Source: Streptomyces davaonensis JCM 4913
GTDB lineage: Bacteria > Actinomycetota > Actinomycetes > Streptomycetales > Streptomycetaceae
Assembly: GCF_000349325.1 (NCBI RefSeq)
Contig: NC_020504.1
Coordinates: forward strand, 4,436,053 to 4,500,052
DNA: 64,000 nt
Direction: 5' to 3'
A program made the position numbers and the translations under genes. Under the pieces are notes generated by a model, which saw only the letters and a list, made by a program, of their open reading frames with translations, was not told the DNA's origin and did no database searches. Shown piece by piece: positions 1 through 8,316 of this stretch (positions are counted from its first letter, which is position 1; each line of letters opens with the position of its first letter).

Positions 1-221
1 GCACGGTCTTCGAGGCGGCCGCCGAGTACGCGCCGCACAAGCTGGCCGCGTACCTGTACCAGCTGGCCTCGCTGTACACGACGTTCTACGACCAGTGCCC
101 GGTCCTCAAGGCCGACACCGAGGAGCAGAAGGAGAACCGCCTCTTCCTCTGCGACCTCACCGCCCGGACCCTGCACCAGGGCATGGCCCTGCTCGGCATC
201 CGGACCCCCGAGCGGCTCTAG
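1..221 (+). CDS. argS: Arginyl-tRNA synthetase, C-terminal end (partial)
   Basis: The last 73 codons of a gene that begins outside the window; the reading frame enters at base 3 and ends at TAG 219-221. The visible part is the all-helical anticodon-binding domain of class I arginyl-tRNA synthetase: it keeps the family features [11 protein letters not shown], a FYDQCPVL segment, [12 protein letters not shown] and the closing [10 protein letters not shown]. The enzyme charges tRNA-Arg in the cytoplasm. The gene is followed by a strong hairpin, so transcription probably ends there. Identification is secure for the family; the catalytic core is not in view. Confidence 0.95.
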   Translation, partial: TVFEAAAEYAPHKLAAYLYQLASLYTTFYDQCPVLKADTEEQKENRLFLCDLTARTLHQGMALLGIRTPERL

Positions 222-236
222 TCCTTGTAGGACACA

Positions 237-270
237 CGGCCCGTCCTCTCCCCCGCGGGAGGACGGGCCG
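237..270. terminator. Rho-independent type hairpin after argS
   Basis: A perfect 12-bp inverted repeat (cggcccgtcctc / gaggacgggccg) with a 10-base loop lies between the argS stop and the convergent gene ending at 294. There is no U-tract, as is usual in Streptomyces. It is placed to stop transcription from both sides. Confidence 0.85.
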
Positions 271-293
271 CGGCGTATTCAGGCGACGCCGGC

Positions 294-743
294 TCAGCCG
301 TGGTCGTTGGCGAACCGCTTGAACGCCGCCTTGGTCTGCGGACCGGCGATGTCGTCGATGGCGCCCCGATAGCCGTAGTGCTGCTTGAGCATCCGCTGGA
401 GACCCTTGACGGTGCCGCTGCCGACGATGCCGTCGATCGGGCCGCGGTACTGCCAGTGCTTCTTCAGATAGCGCTGCATCGCCTGCCAGCTCTGGGTGCC
501 GAGCAGGCCGTCGATCGGACCCGGGTAGCCCCAGTCCCGGTGGAGCACACGCTGGAGGTTCTTGGCCTGCGCCTTGCTCAGGCCGAGGTTGTTCACGGCG
601 AGCGGCGCCACGCTCTCGGCGGCCACCGCCGGTTTGGTGTCCTGTGCGGTGGCCGCGGCGCCGGTGCCCGCTGCCGCCAGGCTTCCCACCGCGATCCCCA
701 CGGCGGTGCCCGCTCCGACGAGGGTCCTCGTCACTGCTCGCAT
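294..743 (-). CDS. Secreted protein with three peptidoglycan-binding-like repeats
   Basis: 149 residues. The ATG at 743 was chosen because it is preceded by a strong ribosome-binding site (gggggaagg) and starts a classic signal peptide (MRAVTRTLVGAGTAVGIAVGS then a run of Ala, probable cleavage after residues 33-35). The mature part carries three degenerate repeats of about 30 residues, each with the pattern W/Y-x-Y-x-G-P/A-I-D-G/D-x-x-G-x-x-T/S, the core of the PG_binding_1 fold. It therefore probably binds cell wall or another extracellular glycan. No catalytic domain is present. The gene is divergent from a membrane-tethered HTH protein that itself ends in a PG_binding_1 domain, so the two may be functionally linked (inference). 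Confidence 0.75.
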   Translation of the reverse strand: MRAVTRTLVGAGTAVGIAVGSLAAAGTGAAATAQDTKPAVAAESVAPLAVNNLGLSKAQAKNLQRVLHRDWGYPGPIDGLLGTQSWQAMQRYLKKHWQYRGPIDGIVGSGTVKGLQRMLKQHYGYRGAIDDIAGPQTKAAFKRFANDHG

Positions 744-964
744 TGCCTTCCCCCTTCGCTGGTCGGTCGGCGTTCGGTTGCCATCGAGACTGCGGGCCGG
801 GGAGCGAGGGCCGCCAGCCTCGCCGGGCAGCTGACGGCGTCCCGGGACGTCCCGCGCGCTGACCTGCGGGGACACCGGCCGCCGGGACGGTACGGCGGGA
901 CGCCGGGTGGCCGGTTCCGTACCGCCCCCGGAACCACGCACCGTCCTCGTCCGTGATTTCAGGC

Positions 965-1696
965 ATGTCGCGTTGGAAAGAGCTGCCCGCCGAACTCAGC
1001 ACGCCGGTGCGCCAGTTGGTGATACGCCTGCGCCGGCTGAAGGACCACAGCGGGCTGAGCCTGCGGCAGTTGGCCGCGAAGACCGGGTACAGCGCGAAGT
1101 CCTGGGAGCGGTATCTGGGCGGCCGTTCGCTGCCGCCCCGGGAGGCCGTGGAGGCGATGGCCCGGACCGCCGGCGACGACCCGGACCGGCTGCTCGCCCT
1201 GCACGAGGTCGCAGCGGAGGCATGGAGCCGACGCACCACACCGGAACCGGAGGCGGAGCCGGAGCGGTCGCACGGCCGGCCGCTGCGCGCTGCGTTCGTG
1301 GCAGGGACGGTGGCCCTGGTGGTGGCCGTCGCCGCCTCGGTGGTGCTGATAGTGCGATTCACGGACGGCGGCGAGAATCCGGCGGCACCCTCACCGCCGC
1401 CCCGATCCGCGTCAGCATCGAAGCGGACGTACGAGTGCCGGGTGGAGCGGGGCCCGGACGGCCTCTGGTACGCGGGCAACAGCCGTACGCGGGAGGCGAT
1501 CCTGGCGTACGGCCACGCCGGGCCCGAGGTCGCGGAGGCGCAGTGTCTGCTGCTGCGGGCCGGATTCCCGCCGGGGGAAATCGACGGTATCTACGGCCCG
1601 TTGACGCAAGGAGCGGTCAAGCGGATCCAGCGCCGGGAGGATCTGGTCGTGGACGGCATCATCGGCCCGCACACCTGGAAGGCGCTGCGCACGTGA
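965..1696 (+). CDS. Membrane-anchored XRE-family HTH protein with extracellular peptidoglycan-binding domain
   Basis: 243 residues from ATG 965 (a GTG at 953 would add four residues; neither has a clear ribosome-binding site, but related proteins begin MSRWK). Domains in order: HTH of the XRE type at about residues 15-75 with the sequence SLRQLAAKTGYSAKSWERYL; a basic/acidic linker; one TM helix at about 109-131; and an outside PG_binding_1 domain at 187-241 with E-I-D-G-I-Y-G-P-L-T and D-G-I-I-G-P-H-T-W. The topology suggests a one-component sensor that couples a cell-wall ligand to DNA binding at the membrane. Its stop overlaps the start of the next gene by 4 bases (GTGA), so the two are translationally coupled. 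Family role unknown. Confidence 0.75.
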   Translation: MSRWKELPAELSTPVRQLVIRLRRLKDHSGLSLRQLAAKTGYSAKSWERYLGGRSLPPREAVEAMARTAGDDPDRLLALHEVAAEAWSRRTTPEPEAEPERSHGRPLRAAFVAGTVALVVAVAASVVLIVRFTDGGENPAAPSPPPRSASASKRTYECRVERGPDGLWYAGNSRTREAILAYGHAGPEVAEAQCLLLRAGFPPGEIDGIYGPLTQGAVKRIQRREDLVVDGIIGPHTWKALRT

Positions 1697-2523
1697 CGCC
1701 CGCCCGACTGGCCGCCGAGCTACGGGAGTTACGGTCCCGCACCGGCCTGAGCCTGAAGGCGCTCGCGGACCGGACGACGTACAGCAAGTCCTCCTGGGAG
1801 CGTTACCTCAACGGCAGAACACTGCCACCCCGGCAGGCCGTCCAGGACCTGTGCCGGATCGCCCGGGAACCGGAGGGCCGGCTGCTGGCGCTGTGGGAGA
1901 TCGCGGAGTCGGAGTGGAGCGGCAGGGCACGGGAGACACCGACCCCGAACCCGAAACCGGACCCGCCGCATCCGATCCCCCGCCGACGCACCCCACTCCT
2001 GGCCGCCTCCGCCGTACTGCTCGCCGCGGTAGGGACAGCGGCGCTCGCCCTTCTCCTCCCCAGCGAGGACAACGCCCCCTCCGCCTCCCCCTCCCCCACC
2101 GGCCCCCGCTGCCGAGCCGCAGCCTGCGAGGGCCAGGACCCCATGCACATGGGCTGCGGCAAGAGCCCCGCCAACCTCTCCGAGCACCGAACGGCCTCCG
2201 GCGCCTGGGTGGCACTGCGCTACAACGAGGCGTGCGGGACCAGTTGGGCCCGGATGTGGGGCACGCGGGTCGGCGACCGTCTGGAGGTCAGCGCGGGCGG
2301 CGGCGGCCGGACCCAGTCGACCCGGATCAAGGACGCCATCGACGCGGAGTCGTACGTCTACACCCCCATGACCGCGACGCGCCCAGGCGCCACGGTCCGG
2401 GCGTGCTTCCGGCCCACCGAAGGCAGAAGGGAGTGCGTGGACGCCCACGCCACCGGTCAGAGTTCGATGCCGAACTCCTCCGCCAACAGCCGCTCGACGT
2501 CATCCTCCGCGACCTTGCGCTGA
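1693..2523 (+). CDS. Membrane-anchored XRE-family HTH protein with DUF2690 domain
   Basis: 276 residues from GTG 1693, which shares 4 bases with the stop of the upstream gene. The N-terminus is an XRE HTH very like its neighbour (SLKALADRTTYSKSSWERYLNGRTLPP, about residues 10-60). A Pro-rich linker and one TM helix (about 100-122) follow, then an extracytoplasmic Cys-containing domain (about 138-250) with CxGxDPxxMGC and LRYNxACGTSWARxWGxxxGD. I recognise this domain as DUF2690, whose function is not known. The paired Cys suggest disulfides outside the cell. The last 67 bases overlap the convergent acetyltransferase gene. Probably a tandem duplication of the upstream HTH-TM module joined to a different sensor domain. 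Confidence 0.75.
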   Translation: MTPARLAAELRELRSRTGLSLKALADRTTYSKSSWERYLNGRTLPPRQAVQDLCRIAREPEGRLLALWEIAESEWSGRARETPTPNPKPDPPHPIPRRRTPLLAASAVLLAAVGTAALALLLPSEDNAPSASPSPTGPRCRAAACEGQDPMHMGCGKSPANLSEHRTASGAWVALRYNEACGTSWARMWGTRVGDRLEVSAGGGGRTQSTRIKDAIDAESYVYTPMTATRPGATVRACFRPTEGRRECVDAHATGQSSMPNSSANSRSTSSSATLR

Positions 2524-3260
2524 TGCACAGTCCCGTCGGCGAACGTCGTCTCGGTGAGGACTTCGCCGTACAGCAGGATGTGCCGTTCGGCGGTCACACG
2601 CTGGATGTACCGGTTCTGGGTGAACGGCGAGCGCGGGTTGGCGCCCACATGCCAGTTGAAGACCTCGTAGTCGGGCGCCTCGAAGGGATCAAGAGTGAAG
2701 GCGTACTGCGGCTCCCAGCCCTTCCCGTCGTGCGCCTGAAGCACCCACAGCTCCAGCGGCCCGTGGTGCGGGGCATGGACGAGCCGGTGCCGACGGCCCG
2801 CGCCCCGGAACTCCACGTCGGCGGTCAGCGGCACCGGTTCCAGCAGCGCGCCGATCGACCCGAAGCCGACGTCGGCGAGGTAGGGCTGCGGGTCACCAGG
2901 GACGTGAACGAGCAAGGTCATATGGGCGCGAGGGCGACTCTCGGGCCGCTCGGCCCCGAGCACAACACGCGCGGCGAGGCCGGTCACTTGGAAGCCGAGG
3001 GCCTCCAGGGCGGTACGGAAGAGCGTGTTGTGCTCGTAGCAGTACCCCCCGCGGCGGCGCCCGTACACCAACTTGGCCATGAGATCCCCGAGATCGAGCG
3101 AGGGCGCCGAACCCCCGAACGCATCCAGGTTCTCAAACGGAATGGCCCGGGAATGCGCCAGGTGAACGCCCCGCAGGGTGCCCAGATCGGCCCCGCGTCC
3201 CCCCTCCCAGCCGATCCGGCCGAGATACGCGTCAAGGTCGAACTCCACAGTGTCGGACAT
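2457..3260 (-). CDS. nat: Arylamine N-acetyltransferase
   Basis: 267 residues, the normal length of the family. The Cys-His-Asp catalytic triad is visible: Cys74 in RRGGYCYEHN, His113 in PRAHMTLLV and Asp130 in YLADVGFGS. NATs transfer an acetyl (or other acyl) group from CoA to aromatic amines and hydrazines; in actinomycetes close relatives also act as amide synthases in ansamycin assembly. No polyketide gene is nearby, so a stand-alone detoxifying or metabolic enzyme is more likely. The start ATG 3260 fits the conserved N-terminus (DLDAYLGRIGW). Its 3' end overlaps the convergent HTH gene. Confidence 0.93.
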   Translation of the reverse strand: MSDTVEFDLDAYLGRIGWEGGRGADLGTLRGVHLAHSRAIPFENLDAFGGSAPSLDLGDLMAKLVYGRRRGGYCYEHNTLFRTALEALGFQVTGLAARVVLGAERPESRPRAHMTLLVHVPGDPQPYLADVGFGSIGALLEPVPLTADVEFRGAGRRHRLVHAPHHGPLELWVLQAHDGKGWEPQYAFTLDPFEAPDYEVFNWHVGANPRSPFTQNRYIQRVTAERHILLYGEVLTETTFADGTVHQRKVAEDDVERLLAEEFGIEL

Positions 3261-3330
3261 GCCCCAACCCTAGGCAGCCACCCGGGCCCCGTCGGCGGTC
3301 CCCAGCCGCATCGGCCCCGGGACTTCGGTC

Positions 3331-4527
3331 CTAGTCCCCCAGTCCCCGCCCCAACCTCCGCAACCCCTCCCCGATCCGCTCCGGCGTCTCCGTGACGAAG
3401 CACAGGCGCAGGGTCGAGCGATCGGGGTCACCGGCGTAGAAGGGCGCGCCCGGCACGTAGGCAACGTCCTGCCGCACCACCTGCGCCAACAGCGCAGCCG
3501 TGTCGTACGACTCCGGCAGCCGGGCCCAGAGGAACATGCCGCCCTCCGGACGGTTCCAGGTCGAGCCCGGCGGAAGCGCGTCCGCCAGCCCCGCCAGCAT
3601 GGCGTCGCGCCGCTCGCCGTAGACCCGCGCCACCCGCGCCACGTGGGCATCGAGGTCCCGGTCGGCCAAGTACCGTGCCGCGGCGAGCTGGTTGACGGTC
3701 GGGGTGTGCAGATCCGCCGCCTGCTTGGCGACCGCGCACGCGCGACGCAGCGCCGCCGGGGCCCGCAGCCAGCCGAGCCGCAGACCGGGTGCCATGACCT
3801 TGGAGAAGGAGCCGAGCAGGACGGTACGGTCCTCGGCACCCGGATGCGCGGCGATCCACGGCACCCGCTCGCCCTCGAAGCGCAGTTCGCCGTACGGGTC
3901 GTCCTCGACGAGCCACAGCCCGTGCCGGGCGGCGACGGAGGCGACGGCGGCCCGGCGGTCGGCGGGCATGGTGCGTCCGGTGGGGTTCTGGAAGGTGGGG
4001 ACGGTGTAGAGCAACTTGGGCCGCTCCCGTACCACCAGCTCCTCCAGCGCGGCGGGATCGACGCCGTCCCCGTCGCCGGGCACGGCCACCACCCGGGCGC
4101 CGGTGAAGGCGAAGGCCTGAAGTGCCGCCAGATAACAGGGACTTTCGACGAGGACTACGTCACCCGGTTCCAGCAGCGCGGTGGCGAGGAGGGACAGCGC
4201 CTGTTGTGAACCGGTGGTGACCAGGACGTCGTCGGCGTCAGTGGGGAGCCCTCGGACGGACGTACGGTCGGCGAGCGCGGCCCGCAGACTCGGCTCGCCC
4301 TCGGTCGTGGAGTACTGGAGCGCCCGCTCTGGCACCTCGGCGAGGACCGCCCGGTAGGACGCCGCGATCCCGTCCACGTCGAACAGCTCCGGCGCCGGCA
4401 GCCCACCCGCGAAGTTGATCACCTCGGGGCGGGCGGTGACGGCCAGGATGTCCCGTACCGGTGAACCACCGACGGACCGGGCCCGCGCAGCGAGCGGCGG
4501 AACGGGCGCGGGCTCGACAACGATCAT
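3331..4527 (-). CDS. PLP-dependent class I/II aminotransferase
   Basis: 398 residues, fold type I aminotransferase. Seen: the conserved start of the PLP domain (INFAGGLPAPELF), TTGSQQALSL for phosphate contact, the NPTG motif at 181-184, DDPYGEL around 209-215 and the Schiff-base lysine in SFSKVMAPGLRLGW (Lys243). The closest well-known relatives are the 2-aminoadipate / aromatic aminotransferases of the LysN and MocR-domain type. There is no N-terminal GntR DNA-binding domain here, so it is an enzyme and not a regulator. Substrate cannot be told from sequence alone. It stands alone between the NAT gene and a short lipoprotein gene. Confidence 0.88.
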   Translation of the reverse strand: MIVVEPAPVPPLAARARSVGGSPVRDILAVTARPEVINFAGGLPAPELFDVDGIAASYRAVLAEVPERALQYSTTEGEPSLRAALADRTSVRGLPTDADDVLVTTGSQQALSLLATALLEPGDVVLVESPCYLAALQAFAFTGARVVAVPGDGDGVDPAALEELVVRERPKLLYTVPTFQNPTGRTMPADRRAAVASVAARHGLWLVEDDPYGELRFEGERVPWIAAHPGAEDRTVLLGSFSKVMAPGLRLGWLRAPAALRRACAVAKQAADLHTPTVNQLAAARYLADRDLDAHVARVARVYGERRDAMLAGLADALPPGSTWNRPEGGMFLWARLPESYDTAALLAQVVRQDVAYVPGAPFYAGDPDRSTLRLCFVTETPERIGEGLRRLGRGLGD

Positions 4528-4788
4528 GCGGCGGCTCCTCGAATACGCGACACGGCTGTTGCCCGCACCCTAGGCAACTAAGTGCCGTCTACAAGGAGCT
4601 TTTCACGATACGGACGCGGCCGCACCGCTTCCAGCGTCCCGACCCACCCTCCCGGGATGTCATATCCGTGCAGGTCAGAGCCCATTCCATCCGTCCCGCG
4701 TCCCGAATTCCCGCGCGAAGCTGGCTTCCGCGCCGACGCGCATCGCACGCTGAGACCTCCCCCGGAACCGTCCTCGAAAGGGCCCGCC

Positions 4789-4962
4789 ATGTCCGCACTG
4801 CGCCTACGCCCAGGCCTGCGCCTGCGCCTGCGTCTGCGTTTGCGTCTGATAGCCGCGACAGTCCTGCTGGGCGTGCTGGCAGGCGCCCTCACCGGCTGCG
4901 AGGACGGCAAGGGCCTGCGCGACGAAGGCCCGTCGACCGGCGTCCAGCAAGAGCAGCCTTAG
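4789..4962 (+). CDS. Small lipoprotein with Arg-Leu repeat in the signal peptide
   Basis: 57 residues from ATG 4789. The N-terminus is an unusual signal peptide in which Leu-Arg dipeptides are repeated about seven times (RLRPGLRLRLRLRLRL), followed by the hydrophobic core and a lipobox LTGC with the lipidated Cys at 37. Only about 20 residues remain after cleavage. The RL stretch is encoded by a tandem cgcctg/cgtctg repeat that can slip. The stop overlaps the stop of the convergent HTH gene. It may be a small exported partner of that gene, but this is inference from position only. The ORF could in principle be non-coding; the lipobox argues for it. Confidence 0.55.
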   Translation: MSALRLRPGLRLRLRLRLRLIAATVLLGVLAGALTGCEDGKGLRDEGPSTGVQQEQP

Positions 4963-6221
4963 GAGCCTTCGCCACTCGACGGGAGCCACTTCTCCCCGCC
5001 GAGCGGGAACTCGTACGCCGGACGGCCGTTGTTGCCGCTCGTACGGAACGGCTCACCCCCGTCATCGAGGACGAGCTTGCCGCTCCGGCCGCCGCTGGAC
5101 CAGGCCAGCTCCAGCACCCAACGCACGTCGTACGCCGAGGCGTCGGCGGTGATCCGGAAGACCTCCGGATCCGACTCGCTCACCGAGAACGGGAAGTCCC
5201 GCTGCCCAGCCCCGGCCACCACGACCGGACGAGCCGCGTCCAGGGCGACGGAGAAGGGGCGGGTAGGCACATTGCCGCCACAGCCGACACCCATGACGTA
5301 GTCGTTCCAGGGCAGCGGCGTGTCCTTGGCGACAACGCGCACGGTCAGGCTGTCCAGCACCACGGTCTCCGCCCCGGTCCCCTGCACGGTCAGCGTCACC
5401 AACTGCTCCTTCGCCGACACCGCCCCATGCGCCCCGACCCAGGCAGGCGCCTCCTGCTCGAACGGCGGCGGAGGCACCTTGGCCGCCTCCCGGTCGATCA
5501 AGTAGTGCTGGGAACAGGGGCCTTCCCAGGCGTACGGCCGGGTGGTGACGGTCAGCGGCACGGAGTCGCTCTGCGAACGGCTCGCGGAGGGCGGCGCCGC
5601 GGGCGGGGTGCTCTTGTCGGCGCCGGTGCTCTTGGAGGGGGACGGGGAGGCGGACGGTGAGGACTTGTCCGGCGACGGGGGGACGTCACGGGACGCCGCA
5701 GCGCCGAGGGGACTTCGCCGACCGGCGTCGCTCGTACCGCCGTTGCGGCTGTCGTCACCGTTGAACGGGCTTACGGCGAAGGCGACTCCGGCGAGAACGG
5801 CGGCGAGCGCGACTCCGGCGAGGACGGCGGTACGGCGAGGGAGGCGGGGACGGCGACGAGGCGCGGGGCCGGTCTCAGGTTCTACGACTTCTGCGACCTC
5901 CGCGGCTTCTGCAATTTCCGCGGCCTCTGCAACTTCCTCGACTTCTACGACCGTTGGCGGCGTCGCATCCGCCGCCCTCTTCCCTCGCGCCGCATCGGCC
6001 AGCACCCAACGCCGATGCAGCTCGACCAACTCCTCCGGAGATGCCTTGCAGAGCCGGGCGAGCCGTTCGACGGGCGCGTAATCAGTAGGTACGGCATCCC
6101 CGTTGCAGTACCGGTGGAGTGTCGACGTACTCATGTGCAGCCGTTTGGCGAGCACCCCGTAGCTGAGCCCGGAACGGTCCTTCAACTCCCGCAGAAACGC
6201 GGCGAACCCGTCCCCCGTCAT
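4959..6221 (-). CDS. Membrane-anchored XRE-family HTH protein with exported C-terminal domain
   Basis: 420 residues from ATG 6221, supported by a gggggaa ribosome-binding site; the longer upstream reading frame is not protein-like. Order: XRE HTH at 1-60 (GVLAKRLHMSTSTLHRYCNGDAVP), a low-complexity Val-Ala-Glu segment at about 91-115 built from repeated EVAEAAE units, one TM helix at 131-151, a long Ser/Pro/Lys linker to about residue 220, and an exported domain of about 200 residues (TTRPYAWEGPCSQHYLIDR ... WVLELAWSSGGRSGKLVLDDGG) that I cannot assign to a named family. This is the third HTH-TM-exported-domain protein in 6 kb. It is divergent from the lipoprotein gene at 6384. Confidence 0.75.
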   Translation of the reverse strand: MTGDGFAAFLRELKDRSGLSYGVLAKRLHMSTSTLHRYCNGDAVPTDYAPVERLARLCKASPEELVELHRRWVLADAARGKRAADATPPTVVEVEEVAEAAEIAEAAEVAEVVEPETGPAPRRRPRLPRRTAVLAGVALAAVLAGVAFAVSPFNGDDSRNGGTSDAGRRSPLGAAASRDVPPSPDKSSPSASPSPSKSTGADKSTPPAAPPSASRSQSDSVPLTVTTRPYAWEGPCSQHYLIDREAAKVPPPPFEQEAPAWVGAHGAVSAKEQLVTLTVQGTGAETVVLDSLTVRVVAKDTPLPWNDYVMGVGCGGNVPTRPFSVALDAARPVVVAGAGQRDFPFSVSESDPEVFRITADASAYDVRWVLELAWSSGGRSGKLVLDDGGEPFRTSGNNGRPAYEFPLGGEKWLPSSGEGS

Positions 6222-6383
6222 CCCATTCCCCCGTTCCAGGGGAAAGGTGTTTCCCCACGTCAGACGCATCGCAGGCGTTCCAGTGTCCCGTATCCCCCAA
6301 CGGTGGCTGCGCCCGGGACAAAAGATCGCACAAGCTCTCCTCATCCACAGCAGAGCCCCGTAGACACGGACAAGGAACCAGCC

Positions 6384-7067
6384 ATGCGCACCTTCCGCCA
6401 CGCCCGCCTGCTCGCCGCCACGGGCGCAGCCCTCGCCACCCTCGCCCTGACCGCGTGCGACAACGGCACAGGCGCCGAAGACGAGGGCGCGGCGAAGCCG
6501 ACGGCAACGCAGCCTTCGCAGACGGACCAGACGGAGCAGACAGAACGGCCGGATGGAGAGTCCGCCCCGGAGCCGCAGCAGACGAACGAGTCGGACGATT
6601 CCGAGCCCTCGGACTCGAACGAGCCCGCCGCGTCCTCGGAGCAGCCGGCCATCTGCAACGGCTCGAACACCAAGGTCACCGCCCAGACGGTGTCCCGCCC
6701 CCTGAACCACATGCTGCTGACGGTGACGAACACCGGCTCGAAGCCGTGCTCGCTGATGTACTACCCGGTGCTGCGCTTCGACGAGATGCAGTGGGCGCCG
6801 CAGGCCCGGCCGGAGAGCAAGCCCCAGGCGGTGCCGACCCTGGCCCCCGGTGACTCCGGCTACGCGGGCGTGCTGCTCAGCGCGGCCGACGGCAGCGGGG
6901 ACGGCGGGATGACCGCCAAGAAGCTGACGGTCATGTTCCAGGGCAGGACCCCGAACAGCGAGGGCGGCGCCGCGGCGCTCCCGAGCCTGCCGGCGAAGGG
7001 CGTGTACTACGACAGCTCGCTGACGGTGACGTACTGGCAGACGGACCCGGAGGACGCCCTGAACTGA
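6384..7067 (+). CDS. DUF4232-type lipoprotein
   Basis: 227 residues from ATG 6384 (aaggaa ribosome-binding site). The signal peptide ends in the lipobox LTAC, lipid Cys at 25, followed by a Glu/Ser/Thr/Gln-rich low-complexity linker to about residue 88. The folded domain (about 90-225) starts with Cys and has TxxxVSRPLNHMLLTVTNTGSKPCSLxxYPVLRFD, the pattern of the DUF4232 beta-sandwich common in actinomycete lipoproteins. It is anchored on the outer face of the membrane; the ligand is unknown. It is divergent from the membrane-tethered HTH gene, the same arrangement as other HTH/lipoprotein pairs here. Confidence 0.75.
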   Translation: MRTFRHARLLAATGAALATLALTACDNGTGAEDEGAAKPTATQPSQTDQTEQTERPDGESAPEPQQTNESDDSEPSDSNEPAASSEQPAICNGSNTKVTAQTVSRPLNHMLLTVTNTGSKPCSLMYYPVLRFDEMQWAPQARPESKPQAVPTLAPGDSGYAGVLLSAADGSGDGGMTAKKLTVMFQGRTPNSEGGAAALPSLPAKGVYYDSSLTVTYWQTDPEDALN

Positions 7068-7083
7068 ACCGCCCTGACGTGAA

Positions 7084-8076
7084 CTACCGCAGCTTCTGGG
7101 CCACTTCGGTGGCCCAGTAGGTGAGGATGTTCCGGGCGCCGGCCCGCTTGATCCCGGTGAGGGCTTCCAGAATGGCCCGATCCCGATCGATCCAGCCCTT
7201 CTCGGCGGCGGCCTCGATCATGGAGTACTCACCGGAGATCTGATAGGCGGCAACCGGCACGTCGACAGCGTCGGCGACCCGCGCAAGGACGTCGAGATAG
7301 GGCCCGGCAGGCTTGACCATCACCATGTCGGCCCCTTCCTCCAGATCGAGGGCCAACTCCCGCATGGACTCCCGTACGTTGGCGGGGTCCTGCTGGTAGG
7401 TCTTGCGGTCCCCCTTGAGCGAGGAGCCAACAGCCTCCCGGAACGGACCGTAGAAGGCGGAGGCGTACTTGACGGTGTAGGCCAGGATCGCGACATCCTC
7501 CCGCCCGATCTGATCGAGGGCGTCGCGAATGACCCCGATCTGCCCGTCCATCATCCCGCTGGGCCCGACGACATGGGCACCGGCGTCGGCCTGGACCTGA
7601 GCCATCTCGGCATACCGCTCGAGAGTGGCGTCGTTGTCGACCCGCCCGTGCTCGTCAAGCACCCCGCAGTGCCCGTGATCAGTGGTCTCGTCGAGACACA
7701 GATCGGACATCACAAGAAGCTCGTCCCCCACCTCGGCACGAACATCCCGCAGAGCAACCTGAAGAATCCCATCGGGATCGGTCCCGGCGGTCCCCAGAGC
7801 ATCCTTCTTGGATTCCTCCGGCACCCCGAACAACATGATCCCGGAAACCCCGGCGGCAACAGCCTCCGCGGCGGCCTTCTTCAAACTGTCCCGAGTGTGC
7901 TGCACAACCCCGGGCATCGCGGCAATAGGCACCGGCTCGCTGACGCCCTCCCGCACGAACGCAGGAAGGATGAAGTCCGCGGGGTCCAACCGAGTCTCGG
8001 CAACCATCCGCCGCATCGCCACACTGCCCCGCAACCGCCGCGGCCGAGTACCGGGAAAGGATCCATACGTCGTCAT
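7084..8076 (-). CDS. hemB: Delta-aminolevulinic acid dehydratase (porphobilinogen synthase)
   Basis: 330 residues. It condenses two 5-aminolevulinate molecules into porphobilinogen, the second committed step of haem, sirohaem and cobalamin synthesis. The two active-site lysines are seen at Lys203 ([17 protein letters not shown]) and Lys255 ([13 protein letters not shown]). The metal-binding loop reads [14 protein letters not shown] with Cys127, Asp129 and Cys137, intermediate between the three-Cys zinc type and the Asp-rich magnesium type. ATG 8076 was chosen over an upstream extension because homologues start at MTTYGSFPG. It lies in the haem cluster but is separated from the rex-hemA-hemC-hemD operon by one convergent gene. 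Confidence 0.96.
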   Translation of the reverse strand: MTTYGSFPGTRPRRLRGSVAMRRMVAETRLDPADFILPAFVREGVSEPVPIAAMPGVVQHTRDSLKKAAAEAVAAGVSGIMLFGVPEESKKDALGTAGTDPDGILQVALRDVRAEVGDELLVMSDLCLDETTDHGHCGVLDEHGRVDNDATLERYAEMAQVQADAGAHVVGPSGMMDGQIGVIRDALDQIGREDVAILAYTVKYASAFYGPFREAVGSSLKGDRKTYQQDPANVRESMRELALDLEEGADMVMVKPAGPYLDVLARVADAVDVPVAAYQISGEYSMIEAAAEKGWIDRDRAILEALTGIKRAGARNILTYWATEVAQKLR

Positions 8077-8316
8077 ACCGCCTACGCTACGCCCGCCCCA
8101 CCCACCCCGATGCCGACGCAATGTCGGCCACACGGCACGAGAGAACGTGCGCAGCTACGTAGCTGCGCCTACCCCTACGGCAACCCCAGCGAACCCGTAC
8201 CCACCAACCTGCACAGCCCACCCCCACAGGCCATCCTGGAAGAACACGAACCCAGGACCCCGACGGCCGCCCCCCGACCGCCGCCGTCCCTCCGTAAGCC
8301 CACCGCGGAGGACCCC

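Noticed and set aside
157..1479. A 440-codon minus-strand reading frame
   Set aside because: It is the antisense shadow of two well-supported genes and reads as Arg/Pro/Gly-rich junk typical of GC-rich antisense frames.
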